From contig NZ_NSKH01000018.1 of assembly GCF_003144095.1 (NCBI RefSeq), positions 2,323,541 through 2,387,540 of the forward strand: DNA of 64,000 bases, in the 5' to 3' direction. Of this stretch, positions 50,007 to 62,547 are shown one piece after another. Source of the DNA: Streptomyces sp. ICBB 8177. GTDB taxonomy: Bacteria; Actinomycetota; Actinomycetes; Streptomycetales; Streptomycetaceae. The translations under genes were made by a program, and so were the position numbers. The notes under the pieces are model-generated. The model ran no database searches, had not been told where the DNA came from, and saw only the letters and a program-made list of their open reading frames with translations. Position 1 is the first letter of the stretch; each line of letters starts with the position of its first letter.

Positions 50007-51422
50007 ATGGCCCCGCCAGGGGCCGTACCCCAACGCACGCCGGGAGCGGCCGTTATGACGGTTGCCAGGACCACCCAGCCCGCTCGCCCGCCCGGTCGGG
50101 CCACCGCGGCCACGTACGGGCCGCAGGCGGCCGACTTCGAGGCGCTGCGCGCCCAGGACCCGGAGCTGGCCGGAGTGCTGCTGGCCGAGTACGAACGGCA
50201 GACGGCCGGGCTCCAGCTGATCGCCGCCGAGAACTTCGCCTCCCCGGCCGTGCTCGCCGCCCTCGGCTCGCCGCTGGCCAACAAGTACGCCGAGGGCTAC
50301 CCCGGCCGGCGCCACCACGGCGGCTGCGAACTCGTCGACCTCGCCGAGCGGATCGCGGTGGAGCGGGCGTGCGCGCTCTTCGGCGCCGACCACGCCAACG
50401 TCCAGCCGTACTCCGGCTCCTCGGCCGTCCTGGCGGCGTACGCGGCCCTCCTGGTGCCCGGTGACACGGTGCTGGCGATGTCGCTGCCGCACGGCGGCCA
50501 CCTCACCCACGGCAGCCCGGCCAACTTCTCCGGCCGGTGGTTCGACTTCGCCGGGTACGGCGTCGACCCGGTGACCGGGCTCATCGACTACGACGAGGTG
50601 CGCGACCTGGCGCTGGCCCGCCGCCCCAAGGCGATCGTCGCAGGCTCCATCGCGTACCCGCGCCACATCGACCACGCCGCCTTCCGCGCGATCGCCGACG
50701 AGGTGGACGCCTACCTCGTGGTGGACGCCGCCCACACCCTCGGCCTGGTCGCGGGCGGCGCGGCGCCGAGTCCGGTGCCGTACGCCGACGTGGTGTGCGC
50801 CACCACCCACAAGACGCTGCGCGGGCCCCGCGGCGGCCTGCTGCTGTGCCGGGCGGAGCTGGCGCAGCGGGTGGACCGCGCGGTCTTCCCGTTCACCCAG
50901 GGCGGCCCGCAGATGCACAGCGTCGCGGCGACCGCGGTGGCGCTCGGCGAGGCAGCGAGCCCCGCGTTCCGCGAGTACGCCCGGCGCACGGTGGCCAACG
51001 GCCGCGCGCTGGCCGCCGCGCTCGCCGCCGAGGACGTCACCCCGCAGACCGGCGGCACCGACACCCACCTGGTCACCGCGGACGTCACCGCGCTGTGCCC
51101 CGGCGGCGGCCTCGCCGCCCGCGGCCGGTGCGCCGCCGCCCGCGTCTACCTCGACAAGGTGCCGCTCCCCGGCGACCTGCGACCGCCCGCCCCGCCCGGC
51201 CTGGTGCGCGGTGTGAGACTCGGCACGGCGGCCGTCACCACCCAGGGCATGGGGGAGTCCCAGATGGCCGAGATCGCGTCCCTGGTGGCCCGCGCGCTGC
51301 GCGAGGAACCCGGTGTCGCCGCCGACGCCGCGGCCCTGGCCTGCGCTTTCCCGCCCTATCCGGCGGGCGGCCCCGAGCGCGCCGCGGCGCTCGGGGCGCA
51401 GCGCCCGGCGGGACGGACGTGA
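50007..51422 (+). CDS. Serine hydroxymethyltransferase-like PLP enzyme
   Basis: A 471-residue SHMT-family aminotransferase-fold protein. Signatures include LQLIAAENFASPAVLAALGS, NKYAEGYPGRRHHGGCE, NVQPYSGSSAVLAAYAALL and the PLP-lysine motif TTHKTLRGPRGG with Lys269. These cover the main SHMT active-site elements, so glycine/serine interconversion is plausible. It differs from canonical GlyA in its C-terminal part, which is looser, and in lying far from folate genes; Streptomyces carry a separate canonical glyA, so this copy may have another substrate. The start is supported by a leaderless promoter. Confidence 0.85.
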   Translation: MAPPGAVPQRTPGAAVMTVARTTQPARPPGRATAATYGPQAADFEALRAQDPELAGVLLAEYERQTAGLQLIAAENFASPAVLAALGSPLANKYAEGYPGRRHHGGCELVDLAERIAVERACALFGADHANVQPYSGSSAVLAAYAALLVPGDTVLAMSLPHGGHLTHGSPANFSGRWFDFAGYGVDPVTGLIDYDEVRDLALARRPKAIVAGSIAYPRHIDHAAFRAIADEVDAYLVVDAAHTLGLVAGGAAPSPVPYADVVCATTHKTLRGPRGGLLLCRAELAQRVDRAVFPFTQGGPQMHSVAATAVALGEAASPAFREYARRTVANGRALAAALAAEDVTPQTGGTDTHLVTADVTALCPGGGLAARGRCAAARVYLDKVPLPGDLRPPAPPGLVRGVRLGTAAVTTQGMGESQMAEIASLVARALREEPGVAADAAALACAFPPYPAGGPERAAALGAQRPAGRT

Positions 51423-51501
51423 GCTTTGTGAAGACGAGGTGCAACCGTTCGCGGTTCCTGTGTGTCCTCACCTTTGTTCACGCTCCCCGCTCGGAGGCGA
51501 A

Positions 51502-51507
51502 TAAGGT
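51502..51507 (+). promoter_or_regulatory. -10 element for undecaprenyl-P GlcNAc-1-P transferase
   Basis: TAAGGT ends 8 bases before GTG 51516; TTCACG (51477-51482) lies 19 bases further upstream. The transcript would be leaderless or nearly so. Confidence 0.45.
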
Positions 51508-51515
51508 GTGACACC

Positions 51516-52826
51516 GTGCGCGAATACCTCCTGACACTCTGCGTCGCAGCGGCGGTCACCTACCTGCTGACCGGCCCGGTGCGGAAGTTCGCCATCGCCG
51601 CGGGGGCGATGCCGGCCATCCGCGCCCGCGACGTGCACCGCGAGCCCACGCCCCGGCTCGGCGGCATCGCGCTCTTCGGCGGCCTGTGCGCCGGTCTGCT
51701 GGTTGCCTCGCAGCTGACCAACCTCAGCGACGTCTTCAAGCTCTCCAACGAGCCGCGCGCCCTGCTGTCGGGCGCCGGGCTGATCTGGCTGCTGGGCGTG
51801 CTGGACGACAAGTGGGGCGTGGACGCGCTGATCAAGCTCGGCGGCCAGATGATCGCCGCCGGCGTGATGGTGATGCAGGGGCTCACCATCCTGTGGCTGC
51901 CGGTGCCCGGCGTCGGGCCGGTCGCGCTCAGCCCGATCCAGTCGACGCTGCTGACGGTGGCGCTGGTGGTCATCACCATCAACGCGGTCAACTTCGTCGA
52001 CGGCCTCGACGGCCTGGCCGCCGGCATGGTGTGCATCGCCGCGATCGCGTTCTTCCTGTACGCCTACCGCCTGTGGTTCGGCTACGGCGTCGAGCAGGCG
52101 GCGCCCGCGGCCCTGTTCAGCGCCATCCTGGTCGGCATGTGCGCGGGCTTCCTGCCGCACAACATCCACCCGGCCCGCATCTTCATGGGCGACTCGGGCT
52201 CGATGCTGATCGGCCTGGTCATGGCGGCCTCCGCGATCTCGGTGACCGGGCAGGTCGACCCGGACGTGATCACCAACACCACCGGGTCGCTGCGCAGCAC
52301 CGTGCACGAGATGGTCCCGGTCTACATCCCGCTGCTGCTGCCGCTCACCCTCATCGCCATCCCGGCCGCCGACCTGGTGCTCGCCGTCGTGCGCCGCACC
52401 TGGAACGGGCAGTCGCCGTTCGCCGCCGACCGCGGCCATCTGCACCACCGGCTGCTGGAGATCGGGCACTCGCACAGCCGGGCCGTGCTGATCATGTACT
52501 TCTGGTCGGCGCTGATCGCGTTCGGCACGGTGGCCTTCTCGGCCCGCTCCTCCAGCATGTGGATCCTGCTGGTCGTGGTGGTGCTGAGCGCGCTCGGCCT
52601 GGTCGTCCTGCTCTCCCCGCGCTTCAAGCCGCGCGCCCCGCGCTGGGCCGAGGGGTTCCTGCCCCCGCGCTACCGGGCTGGCGCCCGCTCGGCCGCCACG
52701 ACCGCGGCGGACGCCGCCGACGCGGCGGTCCGCGAGACCGGGACGCTCACCGGGCTGCACGGCGCCACGGCGATCGGCGACCGTGCGCCGCAGACGGACC
52801 GACAGAGCGTCACCAGCATCAGGTGA
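51516..52826 (+). CDS. Undecaprenyl-phosphate GlcNAc-1-phosphate transferase (WecA/TagO type)
   Basis: A 436-residue polytopic enzyme with about 10-11 membrane segments that links GlcNAc-1-P to undecaprenyl phosphate, starting wall-glycopolymer synthesis. Signatures of the MraY/WecA superfamily: HREPTPRLGGIALFGG near 34-49, NFVDGLDGLAAGMVC near 158-172, FMGDSGSMLIGLVMA and the cytoplasmic GHLHHRLLEIGHSHSRAVLI with its HxxxHH-type His cluster. The C-terminal ~60 residues are Ala/Thr-rich and cytoplasmic. GTG 51516 is chosen from the promoter. It fits with the LCP ligase in the same block. Confidence 0.93.
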   Translation: MREYLLTLCVAAAVTYLLTGPVRKFAIAAGAMPAIRARDVHREPTPRLGGIALFGGLCAGLLVASQLTNLSDVFKLSNEPRALLSGAGLIWLLGVLDDKWGVDALIKLGGQMIAAGVMVMQGLTILWLPVPGVGPVALSPIQSTLLTVALVVITINAVNFVDGLDGLAAGMVCIAAIAFFLYAYRLWFGYGVEQAAPAALFSAILVGMCAGFLPHNIHPARIFMGDSGSMLIGLVMAASAISVTGQVDPDVITNTTGSLRSTVHEMVPVYIPLLLPLTLIAIPAADLVLAVVRRTWNGQSPFAADRGHLHHRLLEIGHSHSRAVLIMYFWSALIAFGTVAFSARSSSMWILLVVVVLSALGLVVLLSPRFKPRAPRWAEGFLPPRYRAGARSAATTAADAADAAVRETGTLTGLHGATAIGDRAPQTDRQSVTSIR

Positions 52827-53159
52827 CGAAACAGGGCCATCCGGGCGAACCGGCTGCTCCCGACGGCGGTCAGCCGAAAGCGCTCATCTGTAACCCCCAA
52901 GTGTGACAGTGAGCACACGAGGTAGGTAAAGACCTCATCAAATAGTTTGTGATACCGTTCACGAAAGCCGGGACGTGAGCCGAAGGCCAGAGCCGATTCC
53001 TCAGCACTGGTCGCGCGGCCGCGGTCCTCTCAGCTCCCCGACCGCGGGACGGGAGGCGCCCCGCCCGGCCTTATCCTCGATCGACACGGCCCGCCGCCCG
53101 GGCCGACGCTCGTCCAGGCACGCGCCACCCGCCCCCGACCCCCGCCGGAGCTGCCCCCC
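52827..53159 (+). promoter_or_regulatory. Intergenic region with atp operon promoter
   Basis: No gene is seen in 333 bases. An A/T-rich stretch at about 52915-52970 (AATAGTTTGTGATACCGTTC) is the likely promoter: TACCGT is a reasonable -10 and TAGTTT an alternative. A TGTG-N8-CACA inverted repeat precedes it. This would leave a leader of about 190 bases to atpI. Confidence 0.45.
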
Positions 53160-53615
53160 ATGCAGTCCAACGACGCCCGGATCCTCCGGGGCGCCGCGAT
53201 CGTCGCCGCCCCGGTGGGAATCGTCGCCACTGTCGTCAGCGCGCTCGTCGCGGGCGGCAAGGGCCTGATCGGTGGTGCCGTCGCGCTCGCCGTGGTCGCC
53301 GTCTTCTTCGGCCTGGGCTCCTGGGCGGTCATGCGCCTCACCCAGGACCGGCCGCAGGCCGCGATGATGGCCGGCCTCCTGGTCTACACGGTGCAGATCC
53401 TGGTCATCGGCGTCTTCATCGTCGTCTTCAGCGGAACCACCCTCTTCAGCCCCCGGGCCTTCGGAATCAGCCTGCTGGTCACCGCGCTCGCCTGGGTGGG
53501 CGGACAGGTCAAGCAGACCCTCACCAGCCGCATGCTCTACGTCGACCCCAAGCCCTCCGTGCCGGCCAAGCGGGACGCGGACCTGGTGAAGACGGAGTCC
53601 GGCGATGGCGTATAA
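53160..53615 (+). CDS. atpI: ATP synthase accessory membrane protein AtpI-like
   Basis: A 151-residue protein with four hydrophobic segments, beginning MQSNDARILRGAAIVAAPVG and containing AVMRLTQDRPQAAMMAGLLV. Position just ahead of atpB and size identify it as the actinobacterial AtpI equivalent, thought to assist c-ring assembly or Mg2+ supply. Sequence conservation in this group is low, so the call rests mainly on context. The gap of 285 bases to atpB, with its own hairpins, separates it from the main operon. Confidence 0.8.
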   Translation: MQSNDARILRGAAIVAAPVGIVATVVSALVAGGKGLIGGAVALAVVAVFFGLGSWAVMRLTQDRPQAAMMAGLLVYTVQILVIGVFIVVFSGTTLFSPRAFGISLLVTALAWVGGQVKQTLTSRMLYVDPKPSVPAKRDADLVKTESGDGV

Positions 53616-53900
53616 GGGGCGGGTAAAGCCGCTTGATCCCCATCTGCTATCGTCCGGAATCGCATCCGGCCGTGGGGGCCCCTCTGGTTCGAAGAGGGTG
53701 CCGCCCCCTCGGCCAGCGGTGTACTCGGACCCGGATCGGTTTGCGCGGCACGGGTCCCGGGTGCCCGGTCTTCGGTGCAGGCTCCTAGTGGACCGCGGTG
53801 GCTCCGCCACGCCATGTCCCCAGTGCCGACCAGCGGCTCCACCAGCCGCGCTGACACACAAGGTTGCAGTTACTTATGCGTCACGACGAAGGAGTCACGG
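53616..53900 (+). promoter_or_regulatory. atpI-atpB intergenic leader
   Basis: 285 bases without a gene. It includes a CCTCT-GGTTCG-AAGAGG-type hairpin near 53682 and may contain a second promoter for atpB, as reported for streptomycete atp operons. No clear -10/-35 pair could be assigned. GAAGGAG supplies the atpB ribosome binding site. Confidence 0.35.
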
Positions 53901-55032
<1,132 letters not shown>

Positions 55033-55070
55033 GCTAGTTACCCACCAGCCACTCGACGAAAGGTTCAGAC

Positions 55071-55610
55071 ATGATCGCCTTCCTGGCTGAGGGAGGAGCG
55101 CAGAACCCGCTCATCCCCGACACCACGGAACTGATCGTCGGCCTGCTCTGCTTCTTCATCGTCTTCGGCGTCCTCGGAAAGAAGCTCCTGCCGAACATCC
55201 AGAAGACCCTGGAAGAGCGCCGCGACGCGATCGAGGGTGGCCTGGAACGGGCGGAGAAGGCCCAGGAAGACGCCACCCGGACGCTTGAGCAGTACAAGGC
55301 CCAGCTCGCCGAGGCCCGTCACGAGGCCAACCGGCTGCGCCAGGAGGCGCAGGAGCAGGGCGCCACGCTCATCGCCGAGATGCGGTCCGAGGGCCAGCGC
55401 CAGCGCGAGGAGATCGTCAGCGCCGGCCACGCGCAGATCGAGTCCGACCGCCGCCAGGCCGCCCAGACCCTGCGGCAGGACGTGGGCCAGCTGGCCACCG
55501 AACTGGCGGGCAAGCTGGTCGGCGAGTCCCTGGAGGACCACGCCCGGCAGAGCCGCGTGATCGACCGCTTCCTCGACGAGCTTGAGGAGAAGGCCGAGGC
55601 GGCGCGATGA
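55071..55610 (+). CDS. atpF: F0F1 ATP synthase subunit b
   Basis: A 179-residue peripheral-stalk subunit. One N-terminal membrane helix (about 20-42, ELIVGLLCFFIVFGVLGKKL) is followed by a long charged amphipathic helix (45-175) rich in Glu, Arg and Gln, which dimerises and contacts delta. The 3' end overlaps atpH by four bases (ATGA). Confidence 0.96.
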   Translation: MIAFLAEGGAQNPLIPDTTELIVGLLCFFIVFGVLGKKLLPNIQKTLEERRDAIEGGLERAEKAQEDATRTLEQYKAQLAEARHEANRLRQEAQEQGATLIAEMRSEGQRQREEIVSAGHAQIESDRRQAAQTLRQDVGQLATELAGKLVGESLEDHARQSRVIDRFLDELEEKAEAAR

Positions 55611-56422
55611 ACGGAGCGAGCCGCGAGGCCCTGGGCGCCGCGCGCGAGCGCCTCGACGCGCTGACGGACAACACCGCCGTCGACGTGGTCGCGCTCGCCG
55701 AGGACCTGGCCGCCGTGACCGCGCTGCTCGACCGCGAGGTGTCGCTGCGCCGGATCCTCACCGACCCGTCGCAGTCCGGCGAGGCCAAGGCCGAGCTGGT
55801 GACGCGTCTGCTGTCCGGTCAGGTCCGCAGCGAGACCTCCGACCTGGTGGCCGGCCTCGTCCGGTCCCGGTGGTCCGCCCCGCGCGACCTGGTCGACGCG
55901 ATCGAGGAGCTGGGCGAGAGCGCCGAGCTGATCGGCGCGCAGCGGGCCGGCGTGCTGGACGACGTGGAGGACGAGCTGTTCCGCACCGCGCGGATCATCG
56001 CCTCCGCGCCCGACCTGCGGGCCGCGCTCAGCGACCCGGCCGCGGAGGGCTCGGCGCGGGCCGGGCTGATCACCGGACTGCTGGGCGGCCGGGCGCAGCC
56101 CGTCACGACCCGGCTGGTCGCGCGTCTTGTCGCGCTGCCGCGGGGCCGTAGCCTGGAAGCGGGGCTCGACGCCCTCTCCAAGCTGGCCGCGGCGCGCCGC
56201 GGCCGGGTGGTCGCGGTGGTCACGACGGCGATCCCGCTGTCCGACCAGCACAAGCAGCGGCTCGGCGCGGCGCTCGCCAAGCTGTACGGCCGCCAGGTGC
56301 ACCTGAACCTCGACGTGGACCCCGGTGTCCTCGGCGGGATCATCGTGCGGGTGGGCGACGAGGTCATCGACGGCTCCGTCGCCAGCCGCCTCGAAGAGGC
56401 GACCCGGCGGCTGGCCGGCTGA
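55607..56422 (+). CDS. atpH: F0F1 ATP synthase subunit delta
   Basis: A 271-residue stalk subunit, longer than the ~180 residues of most bacteria, as usual in actinobacteria. The N-terminal half is an extended helical region; the conserved delta domain occupies the C-terminal part, with LLTGLLGGRAQP-like and GRVVAVVTTAIPLSDQHKQR, then LDVDPGVLGGIIVRVGDEVI. It joins F1 to the b subunits. Translationally coupled to atpF. Confidence 0.95.
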   Translation: MNGASREALGAARERLDALTDNTAVDVVALAEDLAAVTALLDREVSLRRILTDPSQSGEAKAELVTRLLSGQVRSETSDLVAGLVRSRWSAPRDLVDAIEELGESAELIGAQRAGVLDDVEDELFRTARIIASAPDLRAALSDPAAEGSARAGLITGLLGGRAQPVTTRLVARLVALPRGRSLEAGLDALSKLAAARRGRVVAVVTTAIPLSDQHKQRLGAALAKLYGRQVHLNLDVDPGVLGGIIVRVGDEVIDGSVASRLEEATRRLAG

Positions 56423-56551
56423 CCGGCCACCAACCTAGATAGCACTGAAGCGGCCCTGGTTGGGCCGTAGCGGAGGTCCTCCGGGGACGAGCCCCGGGGC
56501 CGGGACCGCCGCGAGTAACTTCGGGCCCAACAAGGAGAGCAGGGAACCCAG

Positions 56552-58123
56552 ATGGCGGAGCTCACGATCCGGCCGGAGGAGATCCGGGACGCGCTGGAGA
56601 ATTTCGTCCAGTCGTACAAGCCGGACGCGGCCTCGCGCGAGGAGGTCGGGACGGTCAGCGTTGCCGGCGACGGCATCGCGAAGGTCGAGGGTCTTCCCTC
56701 GGCCATGGCGAACGAGCTGCTGAAGTTCGAGGACGGCACGCTCGGCCTCGCCCTCAACCTGGAGGAGCGGGAGGTCGGCGCCGTCATCCTCGGTGAGTTC
56801 AGCGGCATCGAGGAGGGGCAGACGGTTCGCCGTACCGGCGAGGTGCTGTCCGTCGCGGTCGGCGAGGGCTACCTCGGCCGCGTCGTCGACCCGCTGGGCA
56901 ACCCGATCGACGGCCTCGGCGAGATCGAGACCGAGGGCCGCCGCGCCCTCGAACTCCAGGCCCCCACGGTCATGCAGCGCAAGTCGGTGCACGAGCCGAT
57001 GCAGACCGGCCTGAAGGCCGTCGACGCGATGACCCCGATCGGCCGCGGCCAGCGTCAGCTGATCATCGGCGACCGGCAGACCGGCAAGACCGCCCTCGCC
57101 GTCGACACGATCATCAACCAGCGCGACAACTGGCGCTCGGGCGACCCGAAGAAGCAGGTCCGCTGCATCTACGTCGCCATCGGCCAGAAGGGCTCCACCA
57201 TCGCGTCCGTGCGCGGTGCGCTGGAGGAGGCCGGCGCCCTGGAGTACACGACCATCGTCGCCGCCCCGGCGTCCGACCCGGCGGGCTTCAAGTACCTCGC
57301 CCCCTACACCGGGTCCGCGATCGGCCAGCACTGGATGTACCAGGGCAAGCACGTCCTGATCGTCTTCGACGACCTGTCCAAGCAGGCCGACGCCTACCGC
57401 GCGGTCTCCCTGCTGCTGCGCCGCCCGCCGGGCCGTGAGGCCTACCCGGGCGACGTCTTCTACCTGCACTCGCGTCTGCTGGAGCGCTGCGCCAAGCTCT
57501 CCGACGAGATGGGCGCCGGTTCCATGACCGGTCTGCCGGTCGTCGAGACCAAGGCCAACGACGTGTCGGCGTTCATCCCGACCAACGTCATCTCCATCAC
57601 CGACGGCCAGTGCTTCCTGGAGTCCGACCTGTTCAACGCGGGCCAGCGGCCGGCACTCAACGTCGGTATCTCGGTCTCCCGTGTCGGTGGCTCCGCCCAG
57701 CACAAGGCGATGCGCCAGGTCTCCGGCCGGCTGCGCGTGGACCTCGCCCAGTACCGCGAGCTGGAGGCGTTCGCCGCCTTCGGTTCCGACCTGGACGCGG
57801 CCTCCAAGGCGGCCCTGGAGCGCGGCAAGCGCATGGTCGAGCTGCTCAAGCAGGGCCAGTACGCGCCGTACTCCGTCGAGGAGCAGGTCGTCTCCATCTG
57901 GGCCGGCACCAACGGCAAGCTGGACGACGTCCCCGTCGAGGACATCCGCCGCTTCGAGCGCGAGCTGCTGGACTGGCTGGAGCGCGAGAAGAAGGAACTG
58001 CTGACCAGCATCCGCGAGGGCGGCAAGATGGCCGACGAGACCATCGAGGCGATCTCCGACGCGGTCGACACCTTCAAGAAGCAGTTCGAGACCTCGGACG
58101 GCAAGCTGCTGGGTGAGGGCTGA
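56552..58123 (+). CDS. atpA: F0F1 ATP synthase subunit alpha
   Basis: A 523-residue regulatory/nucleotide-binding subunit. The P-loop is [12 protein letters not shown] near 173, and the family signature [17 protein letters not shown] is near 368. The N-terminal beta barrel starts [24 protein letters not shown] lies upstream of ATG 56552. It follows atpH by 129 bases containing GC-rich hairpins that may set relative expression. Confidence 0.97.
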   Translation: MAELTIRPEEIRDALENFVQSYKPDAASREEVGTVSVAGDGIAKVEGLPSAMANELLKFEDGTLGLALNLEEREVGAVILGEFSGIEEGQTVRRTGEVLSVAVGEGYLGRVVDPLGNPIDGLGEIETEGRRALELQAPTVMQRKSVHEPMQTGLKAVDAMTPIGRGQRQLIIGDRQTGKTALAVDTIINQRDNWRSGDPKKQVRCIYVAIGQKGSTIASVRGALEEAGALEYTTIVAAPASDPAGFKYLAPYTGSAIGQHWMYQGKHVLIVFDDLSKQADAYRAVSLLLRRPPGREAYPGDVFYLHSRLLERCAKLSDEMGAGSMTGLPVVETKANDVSAFIPTNVISITDGQCFLESDLFNAGQRPALNVGISVSRVGGSAQHKAMRQVSGRLRVDLAQYRELEAFAAFGSDLDAASKAALERGKRMVELLKQGQYAPYSVEEQVVSIWAGTNGKLDDVPVEDIRRFERELLDWLEREKKELLTSIREGGKMADETIEAISDAVDTFKKQFETSDGKLLGEG

Positions 58124-58125
58124 GC

Positions 58126-60496
<2,371 letters not shown>

Positions 60497-60613
60497 CGCC
60501 TCGCGCCCATCACGCGTGACGAGGGGCGGGCTGGTCCCGCCCCTCTCCCGCACCCCGTTATCCTGTGACCCAACACCCGCCGTCCCCGGCGGGTGGAGAC
60601 CCGAGGAGCCATC

Positions 60614-60988
60614 TTGGCCGAGCTGCACGTCGAGCTGGTCGCCGCCGACCGCAAGGTCTGGTCGGGCGACGCCACGATCGTCGTCGCGCGCACGGCGTCG
60701 GGCGACGTAGGCATCATGGCGGGCCACACTCCGCTCCTCAGCGTGCTGGAGTCCGACCCGGTGACCATCCGCACCACGGACGGCGGCACCGTCGTCGCCG
60801 CGGTGCACGGAGGATTCATCACGTTCTCCGACAACAAGCTCTCGATCCTCGCGGAGATCGCCGAGCTCGCCGAGGAGATCGACGTCGAGCGCGCAGAGCG
60901 GGCTCTGCAGCGCGCCAAGTCGGAGACCGACGGCGCCGCCCAGCGTCGCGCCGACGTCCGGCTGCGCGCTGTCGCGGGCGCGCGCTGA
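60614..60988 (+). CDS. atpC: F0F1 ATP synthase subunit epsilon
   Basis: A 124-residue central-stalk subunit. The beta-sandwich domain includes LHVELVAADRKVWSGDATI and IMAGHTPLLSVLESDPVTI, with the final helical hairpin AELAEEIDVERAERALQRAK. The TTG start at 60614 has GAGGAGCC upstream; the frame extends seven codons further to an ATG without support. A strong terminator follows, ending the operon. Confidence 0.95.
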   Translation: MAELHVELVAADRKVWSGDATIVVARTASGDVGIMAGHTPLLSVLESDPVTIRTTDGGTVVAAVHGGFITFSDNKLSILAEIAELAEEIDVERAERALQRAKSETDGAAQRRADVRLRAVAGAR

Positions 60989-61003
60989 CACCACGCGACC
61001 CAA

Positions 61004-61036
61004 GGCCGCGGACCGCTCACGAGGCGGTCCGCGGCC
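61004..61036 (+). terminator. Terminator of the atp operon
   Basis: GGCCGCGGACCGC (61004-61016) and GCGGTCCGCGGCC (61024-61036) form a perfect 13-base-pair stem with a 7-base loop. A run of six T residues follows at about 61053. Confidence 0.9.
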
Positions 61037-61111
61037 CGGTCGCAACGAGAGCGGTTTTTTCTCTGATACGGGTCCGGCCACGGCGGACGTGAGGCGAGGA
61101 GGTCGACGGGC

Positions 61112-61558
61112 ATGGTCCTCGCTCTGCAGGCGTTCGGCGTGGTCGTGGCGGTCGCCGCCCTGGGCCTGTTCGTCTTCGGCCTGCGCCGCCGCCTGATCCA
61201 GCGCCCCGGCGGCACCTTCGACTGCTCGCTGCGCCTCCCCGGCGACCCCGCGGCCCAGCCGTCCGGCAAGGGCTGGGTGTACGGCGTGGCGCGCTACAGC
61301 GGTGACCGCGTCGAGTGGTTCCGGGTCTTCTCCTACGCGCCCCGGCCGCGGCGCGTCCTGGAACGCGCCGCGATCGAGGTCGTCCAGCGCCGCACCCCGC
61401 AGGGCGAGGAGGAGCTGGCGCTGCTGTCGGACGCGTACGTACTGACCTGTACGCACCAGGGACTGACCCTGGAGCTGGCGATGAGCGAGGACGCCCTGAC
61501 GGGCTTCCTGGCCTGGCTGGAGGCCGCCCCACCCGGCCAGCGCGTCAACGTGGCCTGA
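61112..61558 (+). CDS. DUF2550 membrane protein
   Basis: A 148-residue DUF2550 protein. One N-terminal membrane helix (VLALQAFGVVVAVAALGLFV) is followed by FGLRRRLIQRPGGTFDCSLR and a cytoplasmic beta-rich domain with WFRVFSYAPRPRRVLERAA. This gene is characteristically found directly after atpC in actinobacteria; function is unknown. GAGGAGG lies upstream of the ATG. Its stop codon lies within the first unit of a 36-base tandem repeat, so its 3' end looks recently duplicated. Confidence 0.92.
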   Translation: MVLALQAFGVVVAVAALGLFVFGLRRRLIQRPGGTFDCSLRLPGDPAAQPSGKGWVYGVARYSGDRVEWFRVFSYAPRPRRVLERAAIEVVQRRTPQGEEELALLSDAYVLTCTHQGLTLELAMSEDALTGFLAWLEAAPPGQRVNVA

Positions 61559-61687
61559 GGCGGGCCGACGTACCTGCGCGTCACCGTGGCTGGGGGCGGG
61601 CCGACCTACCCATGCGTCACCGTGGCCTGAGGCGGGCCGACCTACCCACGCGTCACCGTGCCCGGCGCGACCTTCCCTACCCGCGCC
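61544..61687 (+). repeat. 36-bp tandem repeat derived from DUF2550 3' end
   Basis: Three full units (61544-61579, 61580-61615, 61616-61651) of GTCAMCGTGGCCTGAGGCGG followed by GCCGAC-TACC sequence, and a degenerate fourth to 61687. The stop codon of the DUF2550 gene (61556-61558) is in unit one, and unit three repeats it. Thirty-six bases equal twelve codons. Confidence 0.85.
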
Positions 61688-61696
61688 GCCGCGTCC

Positions 61697-61763
61697 TCAC
61701 CGCTCCCCGCCCGGCACCCACAGCACGTCCCCCCGCTCCACGTTGGCCGTCCTCGCCAGGATG
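61697..61763 (-). repeat. 67-bp direct repeat, outer copy of adenosyltransferase 3' end
   Basis: Identical to 61828-61894 over 67 bases. On the minus strand it encodes the last 21 codons of the adenosyltransferase (ILARTANVERGDVLWVPGGE and Arg) and the stop. The copies are 131 bases apart. It is not attached to the rest of the gene. Confidence 0.9.
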
Positions 61764-61827
61764 CTGTGCTTTCCCGGGGGATAACCCCCGGACCCCCAGC
61801 CCGTCGTAGTCACCGGGGACTGGGAAG

Positions 61828-61894
61828 TCACCGCTCCCCGCCCGGCACCCACAGCACGTCCCCCCGCTCCACGTTGGCCGTCCTCGCCAGGATG
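61828..61894 (-). repeat. 67-bp direct repeat, genic copy
   Basis: The 3'-terminal 67 bases of the adenosyltransferase gene, identical to 61697-61763. Homology ends at the stop codon on one side and at the ATG-complement on the other. Confidence 0.9.
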
Positions 61895-62400
61895 AAGAGC
61901 AGGTCCGACAGGCGGTTGAGGTACTTCGCGGTGAGGGGGTTCATCTCCTCGCCGTGACTCTCCAGCGCCGCCCACGTCGAGCGTTCCGCGCGGCGGACCA
62001 CCGTGCAGGCCTGGTGGAGCAGCGCCGCGCCGGGCGTGCCGCCGGGGAGGATGAAGCTGCGCAGCTTCCCCAGCGGCTCCAGGAAGCGGTCGCAGTCCGC
62101 CTCCAGCTTGTCGACGTAGGCCTGCTCGACCCGCAGCGGCGGGTACTTCGGGTCCTCGACCACCGGCGTCGCCAGGTCCGCGCCCACGTCGAACAGGTCG
62201 TTCTGCACGCGGGTCAGCACCGCCGCGACCTCCTCCGGCAGGCCCCCCAGCGCCAGCGCCACCCCGATCGCCGCGTTGGCCTCGTTCACGTCGGCGTAGG
62301 CGCCGATGCGCGGATCGGTCTTGCGGGCCCGGCTCATGTCGCCCAGGGCGGTCGTGCCGTCGTCTCCGGTGCGGGTGTAGATGCGCGTCAGATTGACCAT
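61828..62400 (-). CDS. Cob(I)alamin adenosyltransferase, PduO/MMAB type
   Basis: A 190-residue enzyme attaching the adenosyl group of ATP to cobalamin. The N-terminal ATP-binding motif is YTRTGDDGTTALGDMSRARK, followed by ADVNEANAAIGVALAL. The central FILPGGTPGAALLHQACTVV and RRAERSTWAAL with its conserved Arg and Glu residues, and the final NRLSDLLFILARTAN helix, all match the family. ATG 62400 has TAGAGT ending 7 bases upstream, suggesting leaderless mRNA. Its last 67 bases are duplicated downstream. Confidence 0.95.
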   Translation of the reverse strand: MVNLTRIYTRTGDDGTTALGDMSRARKTDPRIGAYADVNEANAAIGVALALGGLPEEVAAVLTRVQNDLFDVGADLATPVVEDPKYPPLRVEQAYVDKLEADCDRFLEPLGKLRSFILPGGTPGAALLHQACTVVRRAERSTWAALESHGEEMNPLTAKYLNRLSDLLFILARTANVERGDVLWVPGGER

Positions 62401-62407
62401 GCGCCAG

Positions 62408-62413
62408 ACTCTA
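62408..62413 (-). promoter_or_regulatory. Leaderless -10 element for adenosyltransferase gene
   Basis: On the minus strand TAGAGT (62413-62408) ends 7 bases before ATG 62400; no ribosome binding site is present. Confidence 0.45.
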
Positions 62414-62547
62414 GGTCAGGCCGTCGCACCGGGTGCGCGGGGCGCGTGCGGCGAAGAACACACCGTGACGCGGGCCTCTTCCTGCTGCGCCGGGGCGTGA
62501 ACGAGCGTTAAGGTCCGGCCAACAACGTCGACAGTGGGGTGTGTCTC

